Shown piece by piece: positions 23,901 through 38,900 of a DNA stretch of 64,000 bases. A model generated the notes under the pieces. The model saw only the letters and a program-made list of their open reading frames with translations, searched no databases and was not told the DNA's origin. Made by a program: the position numbers and the translations under genes. Location of the stretch: the NCBI GenBank assembly GCA_963662155.1, contig OY759273.1:24065036-24129035 (forward strand), written 5' to 3'. Position 1 is the first letter of the stretch, and every line of letters begins with the position of its first letter. The stretch comes from Lamellibrachia columna. Its lineage: Eukaryota; Annelida; Polychaeta; Sabellida; Siboglinidae.

Positions 23901-26900
23901 GGATAATGTGACAATGTGGTGGAAAGTGTAACAATGTGGTGGAATGTGTGACGATGTGGTGGAATGTGTTACGATGTGGCGGAATGTGTTACGATGTAGC
24001 GGAATGTGAGATATTGTGGTGGAATGTGTTACGATGTGGTGGAATGTGAGATGATTTGGTGGAATGTGTGATGATGTGGTGGAATGTGTTATGATATGGT
24101 TGAATGCGAGATATTGTGGTGGAATGTGTTACGATGTAGTGGAATGTGTTACGATGTAGTGGAATGTGTTACGACATGGTGGAATGTGTGACGACGTGGT
24201 GGAATGTGTTACGATGTGGTGGAATGTGTGACGATGTGGTGGAATGTGTTACGATGTAGTGGAAAGTGCTATGATGTGGTGGAATGTGTGACGATGTGGT
24301 GGAATGTGTGACGATGTGGTGGAATGTGTGACGATGTGGTGGAAAGTGTGACAATGATGCTGTGTGTGCGTGGTGTGTGCGTGCCTGCGTGCGTGCATGC
24401 ATGCGTGCATGTACATGTATGCCTGCATGTACCACTCATGAGTTGTCACACTTGTGACAAACCCATGGGAGTACAAATCAGATCTCCTGTGTGTGGCGAG
24501 TCATCTGCCGGCACTCACCATTTTCTGGTGGCCGAGTATCTTCGTGTAGAAGCAGAACCAGTTTGGTGAGATGTAGAGGTAGCCTTGTAGTAGGATGTCT
24601 CCAAAGAACGCACACGAGCAAGCTGCAGTGAAACACAACGTCAGTTACAACACCATGACCAGGGGCACCACACAGATGTCCGATGAATAAATTTTACATG
24701 TCAATTGTGTTTTTTTTTCAGCATTGTAAGGTGACAGTTTTTATTTTTTTCAGTTTACGGATCCGCCAAACACATTTTGGTGAATAAAAAAAATTAAAAG
24801 CAGTTTATTTTTTTATGTCCCGCTGACATTCTCACGCGACATTTTATTTTTACAAATAATCTATTATAATAATAATCTATAAAAAAAACAAATATAATGT
24901 TTGAAAAACGAAATCTTCACAAAAATGTTATGGCAGAGAAGCATTGCGACACCGAAAATATATTCACAACGCCAGGGAACGCCTTTCACGGTAGCATTGT
25001 TCTGCATTACTACGCAGACAACTCATTGTTCTCCGACTGTTAATACAAAATACAAATGATCAGTCTCGTGCAAAATTTATGTGAATGATGTTCTGTAAGA
25101 GAAGTGATTTTCATAGTCATGAAAGTTTCAAAATGAAATATAGACGGACTATTTCCAGGCATAGCAGTAGGCCCCGGGCTATGGTCAAGCTATAACGTGT
25201 TGCCAACATGTTGTACGATGTTCGAACCAGCTATATTCATTCGCCATGAAAGCAGAACATATCGTTTGGTTACTGTGATTCCTGTACACATCAGTATTAT
25301 ATCTATCTAACTAAATCATGTCCTTAAACCAGCAAATATCAGCACTAACGTAGTTTATTGTGCCTTTGACACTAATGGAAATGGAAACGTATATGTGACC
25401 TGGTGACCCCGCTGGATTGTGGCGGCAAATTAAGGGGACGTGTCAATATTACAAATGGTCATGTTTTGTCAACAATACGTAAAACGCCAGTGAAAAACTG
25501 TAAATTTCTACACAAAAACAAACATTTGTTGAGATTGCGTTTTCATTAATAACCAGGAAATTATGCTTAATTTCTTATTTTAGAAAAACTACAATACTTA
25601 CGACGTTGCAATTTGGCATATGAATGCCTCTTACATGTAGGCAACATAATACGATATTGAATTACGATTGGTGAAGGGTTGGTATCAAAAATACACTGCC
25701 ACTTTAAGCTGTCATTCAACTTTGGTTAATTCACTCACAGTGGTGTAGCAAACGTAATTCGTTTATGTTAACCAAAATATATCTTAAAGTTAAGCAAGTG
25801 AGATTATGATAATCTACTGCGTGCATGTGCCTTAAACATGCAGCTTCAGTTAGTCGACACATGCACAAGATACCAACTCACATTTGATGACTTCTTCTTC
25901 CGCGGGAATATTCTTGAAGACTTTGTGGAACTTTCTGCTCCTTGTCTTATGATGCATCTGAACAAAGACAGAGCAAAAACATGATCTTTCCCAAAAAACA
26001 AATGATAGGGTTCTACAAAATATGTCCTACAGGTTAGTGACGGGGACAGCAAAGTTGACAGTTGAACTTACAAGTTACAGTTCGTAGGGAAACCAGGTCA
26101 ATAGTTATTAAAAGTGGTGATGTTTGGTGGTGGTGTGTGGTGGTGGTAGTGGTGGTGTGCAGTGGTGGCAGTGGTGGTGTGTGGTGGTGGTATGTGGTGA
26201 TGGTGGTGGAGGTGGCGGTAATGATGATTATTATTACGACAATGACGACATTGACTATTAAACAAATTACAACAACAACAATGATGATGATGATGATGAC
26301 ATAATTCATCCACTAGCTGCTTTTTTTTCTCCAACATTTCCTGCATCAGAGAAGATGATAAACCAAATGTACCGACTGACTGCAGCCTACGTATCTGACC
26401 CCATCAATTCCTTGCCAGAGTCTGAGGAGACATTCCACGAACGACTATCTCAAAGGAACATTCACGGCACACTGGCTTCCTTACAATCACACTGGCTTCC
26501 TTACAATCACACTGGCTTCCTTACAATCACACTGGCTTCCTTACAATCACACTGGCTTCCTTACAATCACACTGGCTTCCTTATATATCACACTCATCAG
26601 TGCAATTACATGAACACAAGCATGATTCCAAGGAAACTGCCAGTATCGTGACAACCTGCTCTTATGATGACATGACACGACAGTAACACAGCGGTGCGAC
26701 ACCAAGTAGTGACTCACCTTTGTTGGTGACTTTGGCTGTAAACTACTTGCTGTGGTCGACCGTCTACAACCAACACACAGTAATTAATAACCTGCGTGCA
26801 ACTAGCAAAGTAATAATATATTTATATACAAATGAATAGTCATCAAGGTAGAGCAACAACGGATCTTTCATTTCTTTGAATAACCCCATAAACCACAGGG

Positions 26901-29900
26901 AGTTGTGGACCGATACATGCACAGTTACTTGCTGTGAGACAGTGATGATGCATCGCAGCCTTTAACATACTGTATGCCTTTATATTTGTATCCATTAAAT
27001 TGTGCATTTTATATTTGCAGACAATTTAGCAATTCATAAAAATCCACCTAGACATGTCATAATAAAACAGGAATTAAAGGATTTCAAATTGTTACTATAA
27101 CAAAAAAATTCCAATGACTTATTTTGCAATTGTATAATAAAGATATAAGTTGCATATTTCACTGTAATTTTTGGACCATTCAAATTTAGTCAGCCATTTT
27201 ATTTTCACTTCATTTCTTAACCAGAATGCATGCTGTAAGAAAGTAATTGACTAGTGCTAGTCTTATTTCAAAAAGCAACTATATTATTATTATTAATATT
27301 ATTATCAACACCACATGCAACATACCTGCACAAAAAATTTGTAAATGACAGAATATATATATCATAATCAACTGAAAATAAAAACCGACTACAGCTGCAA
27401 ATAATCATGACAAGGACCCAACCTAAAAGTCATATATATTCGCTCACACTTCTGCATTATGAAATGTCAACAAAAGGTGGTGATTAACAAACTGGAAGAC
27501 TAAAGCACGCCTGAGATCTATACACCTACTTTAAACTCCAACGCATGTTGGTGCTCTACGAAATCCGGTTTCCAGAATCATCAACACGTAAACACACTTC
27601 TACAATCGTACCACGCCAGAGGTAGACTACTTCACAGATCCACGTAAACACACTTCTACAATCGTACCACGCCAGAGGTAGACTACTGCACAGATCCAGC
27701 CAAATGTACACGTTCAAAATACCAGAGAAAACGCAACCCACAATAAAGGAGAGGCCCATAAAATATTCACGAGGAGTGTTCTCTCATGGCCTGGGAGCCT
27801 AACATTGTCTCGTCTCGTAGGGACGCCATTTCCGGGTTTTAGCACAACGGGTTAATCAATCTTGTTTTTGTTTGATATGCACATGGCATTGGGGACTAGC
27901 GTGACTAGCACAAAGCTCTTGCCTCCGTACCATGGGGGACATTTTTAGGCCTGTTTCCGCCCAGGTTTCTAGTGGCTGACGGTGGTAAAAACATGCTCAG
28001 ATATGAAACAATCAAGCGTGGTAAGAAAATTCATATGAATAAAATCACCATCAATCTGCGTTAGTTTAGTGTGGGTTGGGCCACCACATGCAAACAGATG
28101 GGGCGGGGGGTTAGTATCTTCCACTTTTGTGTATATCTCAAATTGTAAATACTCTAGCCAGTATCGTATATGCTTGTGCAGTATGCATGTAGGTTTCGTT
28201 TAGTCAGTTGTAAGTTTATCAAACAGCTTTGTACGCTGTAACTTTTTGGTAAAAACTGTCCTTGAAAGTTTACTAGCAACATTTGAGAACATCACTGATG
28301 TTATTATTGTTATGATGTCTGGGATTATATATTCATCTGTAATACGTACCAGCTTGTGTGGCACATTTTAATCAGTAATTACTTATGTACCTGGCTGTGC
28401 ATAACCTGTGGCAAATACTGTCTATACTACATTGTGCACACAATCCTTGTTAATGTGATTACCAATATATCCAGTAGTTGGTGTATTCACACAAACAGAG
28501 ACAGGGCTGCATGACCTTATCCATGACCTTATCCATGACCTTATCCATGACCTTATCCACAATCACAACAAACACAAATATACAGGGAATGTGTGGGGTA
28601 TCAAGGTGCAAACGCACACAAAACACAATCACCTTTGTGTTGGAGTCTTAGATCTAATACTCGGTCGTGTCTCTCAGCACCACCTTCGGTTGTAGAATGT
28701 TTTATATAACCGCTAATCAGGCCTCGAGATAAAGAACAAAACGCACGGCCAAACTGGCCGTCAGGTAACATCCACTTTGAAGGGCACCAAGGCCAGAACG
28801 GGGCACCAAGGCCACCCTGACTTTGGTCAAAAGGGCACCAAGACCATTTTAGTAAATTACGCAATCCGTTGATTGTTCACTGGGCAAAAGTCGGTGCCGT
28901 TCTCAATTCTCATCCGTTGTGCCTGCAGCATGAAGTAAATTGTCGCTGAAGACAAACACAGCCAAATCTGCTGACAAAACCAACAATATCCCCAGTGGAT
29001 GGGTCAAGTACAATGTTCTTAAGTACAAGTACTTTCAACTTAGTCAAGTCCAAGAACAAGTACTTTGTGAAAAATTCAAGTACAAGTATAAAGTACTTTG
29101 AAAATGTTATATCTGAACAGATCGCAATTGACGACTTGTCTGTGATTACCTTAAACCAAGTTAATTATGTCTACCACAATACGAGTGAATTGGTGGCTTC
29201 AGATCATCTGAAGCCACTATAGCTGATCAAGAGATCAGATAGTTTATCCCATGTAACTGACTCATGGCTTCAAATAATCCTTAGTCATTGATACTGTATG
29301 TATGATTGATTGAAGGTTTCAATGGCTAAATATCAGCTGATATGCAAATAAGCGCTTATACTGCTCCTCCCCTTTATGCATATAAACCAATCAACATCCA
29401 GCATTGCCCTTAGGTATTCATTGACAGACATAACACGGACAGTGTGATCAATTACTATGCTCATCATTACAGTTTATTAACTACGTATTATTACCACTTG
29501 TAATTGTAAACATTGCACCATCATTTCTGTTTCATGTCACAACGCTTTGTGAGAAAGAAAACAATAATAGTAAACACGTGGACACTTTAACTGTAGCCTT
29601 TTTTCCAATTCTTGAGATAGAGCCAAATATTTAACAAAAATATAAAAAGTACTTTGGAAAGTACTTGCCAAGTCCAAGTACTTTGACGGTCAAGTACAAG
29701 TCCAGCTGCACTCAGCAAAATGGCAAGTGTAAGTACAATATTGTATTGAAGCATGGAGGCCGTGTCGTAAAAAGGACATAGACAAGCTAGAAAGAATACA
29801 ACGAAGAGCAACTAAAATGATTCCAGAATTGAGAGACCTTAGTTACGAAAGCCGCTTATTACAATGTGGTTTGACAACACTAGAGACCAGGAGACTAAGA

Positions 29901-32900
29901 GGATACCAAATAGAAGTGTTTTAATATAGTGAATGGTTATGAGGATGTTGACAGGAATATGTTCTTCAAACTTAAAGAAGGCAGTAGAACCAGAGGACAC
30001 AAAGCAGCATTAGTTAAGGAGCAGTGTAGGTTGGACATGAGAAAGTACTCTTTCTCACAGAGGGTGATAAATGAATGGAACAAACTGCCAAATGATTGTG
30101 TTAATGCTAGTAGTGTGAATATGTTTAAAAATAGAATTGACAGATATCTGATAAGGGCAGGCTACACATAGATGAGAAAATTGTTGGACTCTCGATAAGC
30201 CAACGGCTTCCTTGTCCACTTGCCATCTGGAACTTGTTGTTTGGGATGGCAATCTTGTTAAATTTTGTTAAGTCCAAGTACAGTACTTGCTGTACACAAG
30301 TACTCGAGTACTTGAACCCATCCCTGACATTCCCCACTGAAGCGGTATCGCTGTGGGAATACCTACTTTCCAAGTTGATAAACCAATGAACGGTTTTTAT
30401 TTAGTGATTCCCCAGATACTGACGTCATTAAAGTTGAATCAAACATTACACATTCATAATATTAAGCAAGGGGTTTCCCAGCAACAATCGCTTCCCAGCA
30501 AGTGCCGAGTCGTATTCCGGATGATATTGTTTGTTTAAAAAAAAATGCAACGTGAGTCTGGAAGGTGGCCACCATACAGTACATGGACAGTAGGAATAGC
30601 GAGCAACCAGGAGAGCAGTTGTGCCATCATCTGGCCATGGAGGAAGTTGATTCAAAATGGTGAATCCATGAATGACGCTGCTCGATCTACGACTGTAGGA
30701 TGTTAGGTCGATAAATAATAAAAAAAAGCATGTTCTTGAACAGTATTACGCTGACACAAATAGTCGTACACACTTTATCTAGTCTAACATTTTGAACACC
30801 CTAGTATGAGACAGCATTGGGAGCAGCAACGTAGGCACAATCATTACAAAATACAAACAATTAACAAAACAAGCATATTTCCATACCGTAGGCACAACTG
30901 AGAGAAATAAATAACTAAAACACGAACAACATGGCTACACCGGTCCATCCTGGTCTGCCTATTAGGTTGCCTCCATTCAACATTCAATATGTAAACATGC
31001 ATTCGGTCAATGCTTCACCTGCCAATTCACAGTCAATATTACAATATATTATACAATAAATAAGCACTTGCTGCAATAAACACTACAATTACACACAATA
31101 AATACAACTATGCGCCATACAAACTGTGCAAGAGGTACCACAAAACATACCTTCTCATATTTCTAAGTCTGTTAGCATAACCAGGTCATCTGCTGCAAGT
31201 GCCCCAACTCCAACCAATGCATATCTAGACGATCTACTCCAGACCAGCCGCTACATGAGTGGCCTTGAAGGGGGGGGACCCAAGTGCAACATACCATAAC
31301 AGCATTCATGGAAACTGTTGCGACAGACCCCCCTCGCCTTGGCGGGAATACTATAATGCAATGTATGTCAACTGAATGGCCATCAGGTGATCCATGATAG
31401 CATCAGTACTCCGGTAGCAAAGTGGCTCCACAGCATTCTCGTGACTCACTATCTACCCCTGGGGAATGGTTATAACAAACATGGATTTGTACATTGTCCC
31501 ACTTAATGCAATATTACGTGCATCCATAACTTTGGCCTACATATAGCCTTTAACGTTTTGGCTGTAGACCAATCGAGACTGATCAAACAAGTAAAACCAA
31601 ACATCTCCCCCAAATGGCTCGTTAATTTGGACCCTGGTTCCTGTAATCAATGAATGTTTGCATTCGCATTTTCTCACACAACGTCACATTATCTGTATCA
31701 CATCAGCACACGTTTAGTGTCTAATAATTATAATATTTTTTCTGGATCTGGTCAACATTCGGCAATGATGATCCATATGATATGATCAATATTCAAACAT
31801 GCAGCTATTCATTCTTTTGTGAGTTACACGATCTAACGATCAAAGTGAATTCATTTGATGATCTTAAGAAAGGTAACTACTTGATCTTTTATTAAACCGG
31901 CTAAACTATTCATGCGCAACAAACCCAATTCATTAAATGAATCAAAGGGGGGTTAACCAGTATGGTAAAACTAGCTCTCTGATACAACTTAACAGTTTAG
32001 CTATCAAAGAGATAGGCAGTTATAACAGTCAGTGAAATTTTTTTATTTTAGCATATCATGAAGAATCCATGTATACTGAACATATTACTTGCATAATATT
32101 ACAAAAATGCCAGCAATAGACTCAGACATTCAACCCAAATCTTTAGCAATGACTTCTAAACTGACTTGACATCAATGACAAATCAGTGAGTTACACTGAC
32201 CACAGGCATATATATTGGAAAACTGGTCTGAGTAACAATCGATCAAGGGCCCAATCGCACATTCATCAAATGAGCCCGCACATTCATCAAATGAGCCCAC
32301 ACAAATACGCAGCTGGTAATTAAAACCATAATCTCATAACAAACGCAGCCAAACATGAAGCAGTCACCTAATTGCTCCAATTGATGAAGCGATCTCGTTA
32401 ATTGGCTGCTGATGTGTTTCCTAGGAGATGAAACGACCAGTACAAATGTAAACGTATGTGCAGCTTACCACTAACCACTGCCATACACTGGTGTATAGTA
32501 GCAACTTGTACACAATCTGATCGTTTTTGTCATCAAATCATATCGTATAATATCAACTACATCCGTTCTACTGCCTTGGTCATCCAAATGCGATTTAAAG
32601 AACCACAATTAAAAAAAAAATTCAGCAGGGTCCAACTACCAGAGCAGACAGGGTTATATAGACAGTACTCTGAGAAGTTGTGTAGCTACAAACATGACAA
32701 AAATACAGACAATTAACAAACAAGTACAGTCAAGCCTTGGTATAATGCGGTGGTCAGGGTCTACGATTTCAGTGTACGCTGTATGTTCTTACATCTGCCA
32801 CCAGGGAGTTATTAAGCAACAGTGATCGCCGCCGGCTGCACTAAGTCCAAGAACACTGTCGAAGGCACTGGCAGCACTGTCTGATATGTCAATACCAGTT

Positions 32901-35900
32901 TATAGAGCCTATTAAACGAGTTAACTAGTGTCAATTATATTATTTTTAAATGTCACACACTGTTGAATGTTGAACTGAATAAAATGCATGTATGTATCCC
33001 ATTATGGAATAGATCTGCTACAATGATGATGTACTGGACCAATAGGCCTACGAAATGAAAATAATAACGCGGGTCTGAGCAACCAAAAACAGTTCACAAA
33101 CGCAATACGAAAGTTAGAAAAAACATAGAAAACGACAATAGGTAGAATTTAATTGTTTCCCCTCGTCTTTTAACCGATCTCTACCAAAGCATATATTCAT
33201 GATGTACCACTTAACATCGATTCACAGTTTCATATACGGATGACGAATTCATATTTTTGTACACCGGTAGCGCCTTGGGTTAGGCATTTGGCATGTTAGG
33301 TTTCGCATCACGAAAACAATTAGATTTACGATGCAATGTATGCCATTTCACCCCAGTCTCATAGGTGTATACTAAATTGCATTTAAAATTGTTTATCAGC
33401 TTTTTACGCAAGGCATATTTGTGAATCTCAATTACAATTTACAAACCGCCAAAGCGAAGCCAGCATCAGCGATTGATGCCGGCGGCAGCGTAAAACAAAC
33501 AACACATCAACACTCGTTCATTGACATTGTTCACCTAATGTTTCTTGAGAATTGTCAAAGCAAATTGAAGTAGATTTGACAAACACCCATTCCACTTGCA
33601 ATATATAAACGTGATTCAACTTGTATCGTTCAAATTTCAGTGAAAAAATTTAACATGATTTTACAATAAAAAACACTATCAAACAGTGCACTCACTATAA
33701 AGGCACAGTGGGGCCCACTGCAAGATCAACTATAGGAAGAAGCTGACCAGCGTCAAAATTACTGTTTTGATATATTTTATTCACACAGTGACACTTTTTC
33801 AGGCTGCATTTGTATGTTAAAGGCTTACATATGTCTAAGTGCATCCATCATATTGCTGTGTCTGCAAAATACTGTGCCTGATTGCTATTGGAGTCCCCTA
33901 CATACTAAAGAGTCCTGGCATACTGAAGGCAGCTCGGATTACAGGAGCTTAACTAGGCCAATACTGGGAGACATTGAACAGCTTCATGTTGCTGATCAAA
34001 TAGATAACAGTGCATCACATAATTAATTACGTGTATGGACAGAGTGAGTTCTTTGATGTCTTTGAGAGAATATTGACACAGAGATTGGTATTAGTGATAG
34101 AAAGGAAAATTACTCCCAAGGTCTTCCTGTGAAGTATTGCAATTTACTCATTTTGCTCAGAAAAATCGAGTTGGGTGGATGATTGACAGATGTCTAACAT
34201 GAAACACTGAAAAATAAAAAAACATCCATGCTATAAGTTTTCTCCAAACGTGGGCCCCGTCAGGCACTAGCTTGAGAAAAGTGCTGTTTGTGACAATTTT
34301 CAAAACCGAACACATTATCTTAAGTCAGCTTTACACACCCGAGATCTGACCGAATGTAGTCTTTCTGTAAAAATAACTGCGGACATTTACATTAAATATC
34401 AATTCCACAGCAAATACCAATTCTAATTCCACCTCAAAAATACCAATAAAAATACCATTTACAATTACTGATTACAATTACCAATTACAATTACTGATTA
34501 CAGGAATCAATTACAATTACCAATTTACAATTACCAATTCCATATCAAAATAAAAGTATGTGAAGAGAGCATGTGCACTATATTTCAGTAAAACAGGGAA
34601 CATGTTCAGAGTAATATGTCACCTGCATCTCCCATTTCACTAACAGGCCACATCTATGAATCAATACTTGGTCAGTGACGCTTCTTGTGCGTAATTGGTA
34701 GATGTGATGACCAGCATTAACGACTGCCGCCCCTCAGCTGGCTGTGTCCAGCTACGTCACAACTTCATCGATAGTGCAGTTGGCATTTTGTCGATACTTG
34801 CTCCTAGTTAACTGGTGCAAGGTTTATGAGAGCTAAGCTACAATGGGGACAGGACCAAATGTGAGTTACACTTCCGGGTCCGAATAGACGTAGTGGGTGC
34901 CTTTAAAATATTATTTACACTTGATGGTTGGGGAATCCGTGGGTTTTCCCAGCGCTCCGCCAATACCATTGCTGCCACACTGAGTTGATGAATACTACAT
35001 AAATTTGATCGGAAATCCTATGAGTTTCCCAGAGGTCTGCACAATAATAACATTGCTGTCAGATGACCACAAGCATACAACGTGTTGCGTCAGTGACTGT
35101 AAATAACCTCCAGGCTGAGCCTGTAGTCACCCACATCGAAATTATGCCACCACTCCAAACCATAGTCCCGCTCAACCCATCACTAAGGCAATAATCCTCC
35201 TGGACTATTTTGTACCTGGCTGTAATTACTTCCCCACAATGTCCATCAATCAACACATTGTGTCCATGTCATTGTAGAAACAGTGATACGAAGCTGAAAT
35301 AGTAAACAGCCATTGTAGTGCAGTTGGCAGCAAGGCTGATAAAAACGAGAAAGCAAACCCAGTCAGTAGGGCTGTGGCTCACTATCAGCTCAAACCCAGT
35401 CAATAGGGCTGTGGCTCACTATCAGCTCAAACCCAGTCAGTAGGGCTGTGGCTCACTATCAGCTCAAACCCAGTCAATAGGGCTGTGGCTCACTATCAGC
35501 CCAAACCCAGTCAGTAGGGCTGAGGCTCACTATCAGCTCAAGCCCAGTCACTAGGGCTGTGGCTCACTATCAGCTCAAGCCCAGTCAATAGGGCTGTGGC
35601 TCACTATAAGCTCAAACCCAGTCAATAGGGCTGTGGCTCACTATCAGCTCAAACCCAGTCAATAGGGCTGTGGCTCACTATCAGCTCAAACCCAGTCAGT
35701 AGGGCTGTGGCTCACTATCAGCTCAAACCCAGTCAGTAGGGCTGTGGCTCACTATCAGCTCAAGCCCAGTCACTAGGGCTGTGGCTCACTATCAGCTCAA
35801 GCCCAGTCAATGGGGCTGTGGCTCACTATCAGCTCAAACCCAGTCAATAGGGCTGTGGCTCACTATCAGCTCAAACCCAGTCAATAGGGCTGTGGTTCAC

Positions 35901-38900
35901 TATCAGCTCAAACCCAGTCAGTAGGGCTGTGGCTCACTATCAGCTCAAGCCCAGTCAATAGGGCTGTGGCTCACTATCAGCTCAAGTCCAGTCAATAGGG
36001 CTGTGGCTCACTATCAGCTCAATAGGGCTGTGGCTCACTATCAGCTCAAAACACTAATATGATTTTAATTTTTGGCAGTACTGGAACTGAGTTGAAATCT
36101 ATTTTGATACGGAGCCACAGCCTGCATAATGATATTGCAATATGGGAAGCCTTTTACTGACCAACCCTGCTTGTAACTACACAATTTTTTATTGCTTAAT
36201 CCTTACTCCACCAACTCCACAAAGAAATCCTTGCCGTTTATTGCCTTCCCAATTGTCATTGACAGTAATCATTGACCCCTGTCCACAGTCCTAACTCAGT
36301 TCACTGATGTTCTCTCCAATGTTGTTGCTGGCATGCACTTACACCCCAGTCAGCTTCATGGTTTCCCAAAATATTGTACTTGCATATGAATGGTGAAAGG
36401 ATAATAATGAATTAATATATTGATTTTAAATTAGTCTACACATTAAATAAAATGTCACATCTTTTTTAGTTTTTGATGCTTTACAGTTATACGTCAGAAA
36501 GGTATTTCGGACAGTTTCTGACACCTTCTGATGGTTTCTGACGCTTTAGACGTATTTCTGATGAAGCAGTAACTACCATGGTATTTACTGTGGTAGTTAC
36601 ATCCCGTCAGAAACTTCCCAACCCTAGTAGAAGGGACCAACTGGTTTTAGGGTCTCAGTCCGCTGAGCCACTCGACACAGACTTATTGCGAAACCAGCAA
36701 CTGTCCACCAGCGATTGGCGTGTTCAGGTCAGATATATATCAGGTCATTTTATGTTCCTCAGGTCACTGTGACCTCTCTTCAAATAGGGTTACCATAAAA
36801 TTTCAGCTTAAAGTTCAGGAGACTGCCAAATAAAGAAAACCAGTGTCACCGTCACCACCAAGATGTCTGCAGATTTGTCACTCCAAACCTTGATTTACAG
36901 GTGTAACTATATACATTCAGATGATGTCAGTACACACAAACATTAGATAATTATGTAGTGAACAGGCCCTGTACGTAAACAGGTGATGAATCAGGAATCA
37001 TTTTTCTGCCTTTGTAAAGAAAATACAGAGGAGTAGAAAATAGCTGCCCTAAAATTACTCAGTGGAGCAGGTCAAAATGATCTGCTAAACTATCGTGCTA
37101 TGGTGAACATATATGTCAGTTAACAGTCTTTTTGAAATATCTTACACATTTATGACAATAAAACGCGTCTAATACATTTATCCCATGAAATAGATTAATG
37201 AATGTTTCCTAATATGAGTGTGTGTCAGGTCATGTTTCCATTGTTGAGTGCAAGTTGCAACAGACTCTTGTGCCCCATGTAGTGTGGCTGATGACCGTCA
37301 CATTGGCATGTGTTTGTTCACCATGTCTGGGTGGCCACCATTATTAGTAAATATTACACTTTGTGTTTGTTCACAAGAGTGAAGCAAGGGAGTTCATTAG
37401 AACTTCAGTAACTTACAAACTTGTATGTGAATTAACTGATTATAATGGCCAATTTCCATAATGTCCACTTCCGCATTTCTCATCAATGATCATCATATAT
37501 CCTTTCAGCCGTTTTATTCCCTATCGAGAGCGGCCGCTCGTATCCTCCCCCGGCACGATGTCCTGTCCTTGCGTCTTCCTCCACCACCTCTGCCACCTCC
37601 GTGTCTCTCCTAACCTTGACCGTCCAGTGCTGTGTATTCCGCCCTCCGGCAGCCCTCATGCCTTCTTTTTCATATTATCATCCCCAATGTTCAGCATTTC
37701 CCCATTCTAACTGTCACCAAACCTAATGGGCACCACGTAGGAACTTTGAAAATAAATCACATCATTTGGTAAACCATGGCACACCTCCGCCCCCGTACAT
37801 TGCAGCCATTCAGACTGTATCATAACTCAATCAGGGTGCCAGTAGTAACAAGCCAGAGGGTCATAACAAGCTATTCCAAAAGTGCAAAAAGTCACCAACA
37901 CTATTAACCATTTCAGGTCAGCAGCCCAGTCACAGTGTGACTATTGAAAACTCCATTCCCTGGGCATTATTCAAAACATCACTTATGTCATTTGAATTGC
38001 ATTTTTCACCAGTAAATACTAACTTTTTGAATAGGAACACCTATATATTCTTGAACACCTATATATTATTCTTGAACTAGAATGATCACTGGATAGTATC
38101 GTACAATTTTTATTTTATTTGGTTACCATGGTAACAAATAATTCAAAATGGTCACCATAAATTGTCAAAATTAACATCTTATTATCAAATAACAATTGTA
38201 GGTCGAAATGCACTATTTGATATAATATTGATAATATGGTATGTACAATTTTTAGTTTAACTGTCATAGTAACAGACAAATATTTACGGATGGGCCAATG
38301 TCATCAGCATCGTCAATGCCATCATCATCCGAAAACGTATCAGAAACATCGCCAATTCGTGGACTTGAGTCGTCACAATCTTCGTTGATACCATTGGCGA
38401 CATTTCAGCGAACACATATACCATCTCCTTCGACAAACAAACTATCATCTACATCCGAATCATCACTAAAACTATCCATCAAACGTTCCAAGACATACCC
38501 ATCGGTAGTGGTACTCTCTCACATAATCGCTGGTTGGCAGGAAAAACGAAATAACATTAGAATTTTTTTATAGAACGCTATGGCAACTTTTACATCAAGT
38601 CATTCCCCTAGCAATCAGTACGCAACAAGTGATGCCACATAGCAGCCAAACGGGAGTTATAATGAATGTAAACCTGCTTATACCTGATCCCGTTACAGTG
38701 GGCAGTCGACCCCAAACGTCACAGGCACCACTACAGTGGGCAGCTGCCCCGTGATGATGAGATATTTAACAAGGAGAAATGTAGCAGAGCTTCCTGTGTC
38801 TAACCAGCACGAGGACATTGTATTAGCATTGAAGCAAGCTGTGTCAGTAAGAGTCTAAGACGACACTGGCACCAGATCTTAGTCTGTCCAAATATACACT

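Noticed and set aside
35355..36047. CRISPR-like array
   Set aside because: Units are contiguous with no unique spacers and the context is a metazoan intron. It is a plain minisatellite.
38298..38573. Ser-rich 91-codon plus-strand frame
   Set aside because: Opposite strand to the host gene and inside its intron, with biased composition and no known motif.
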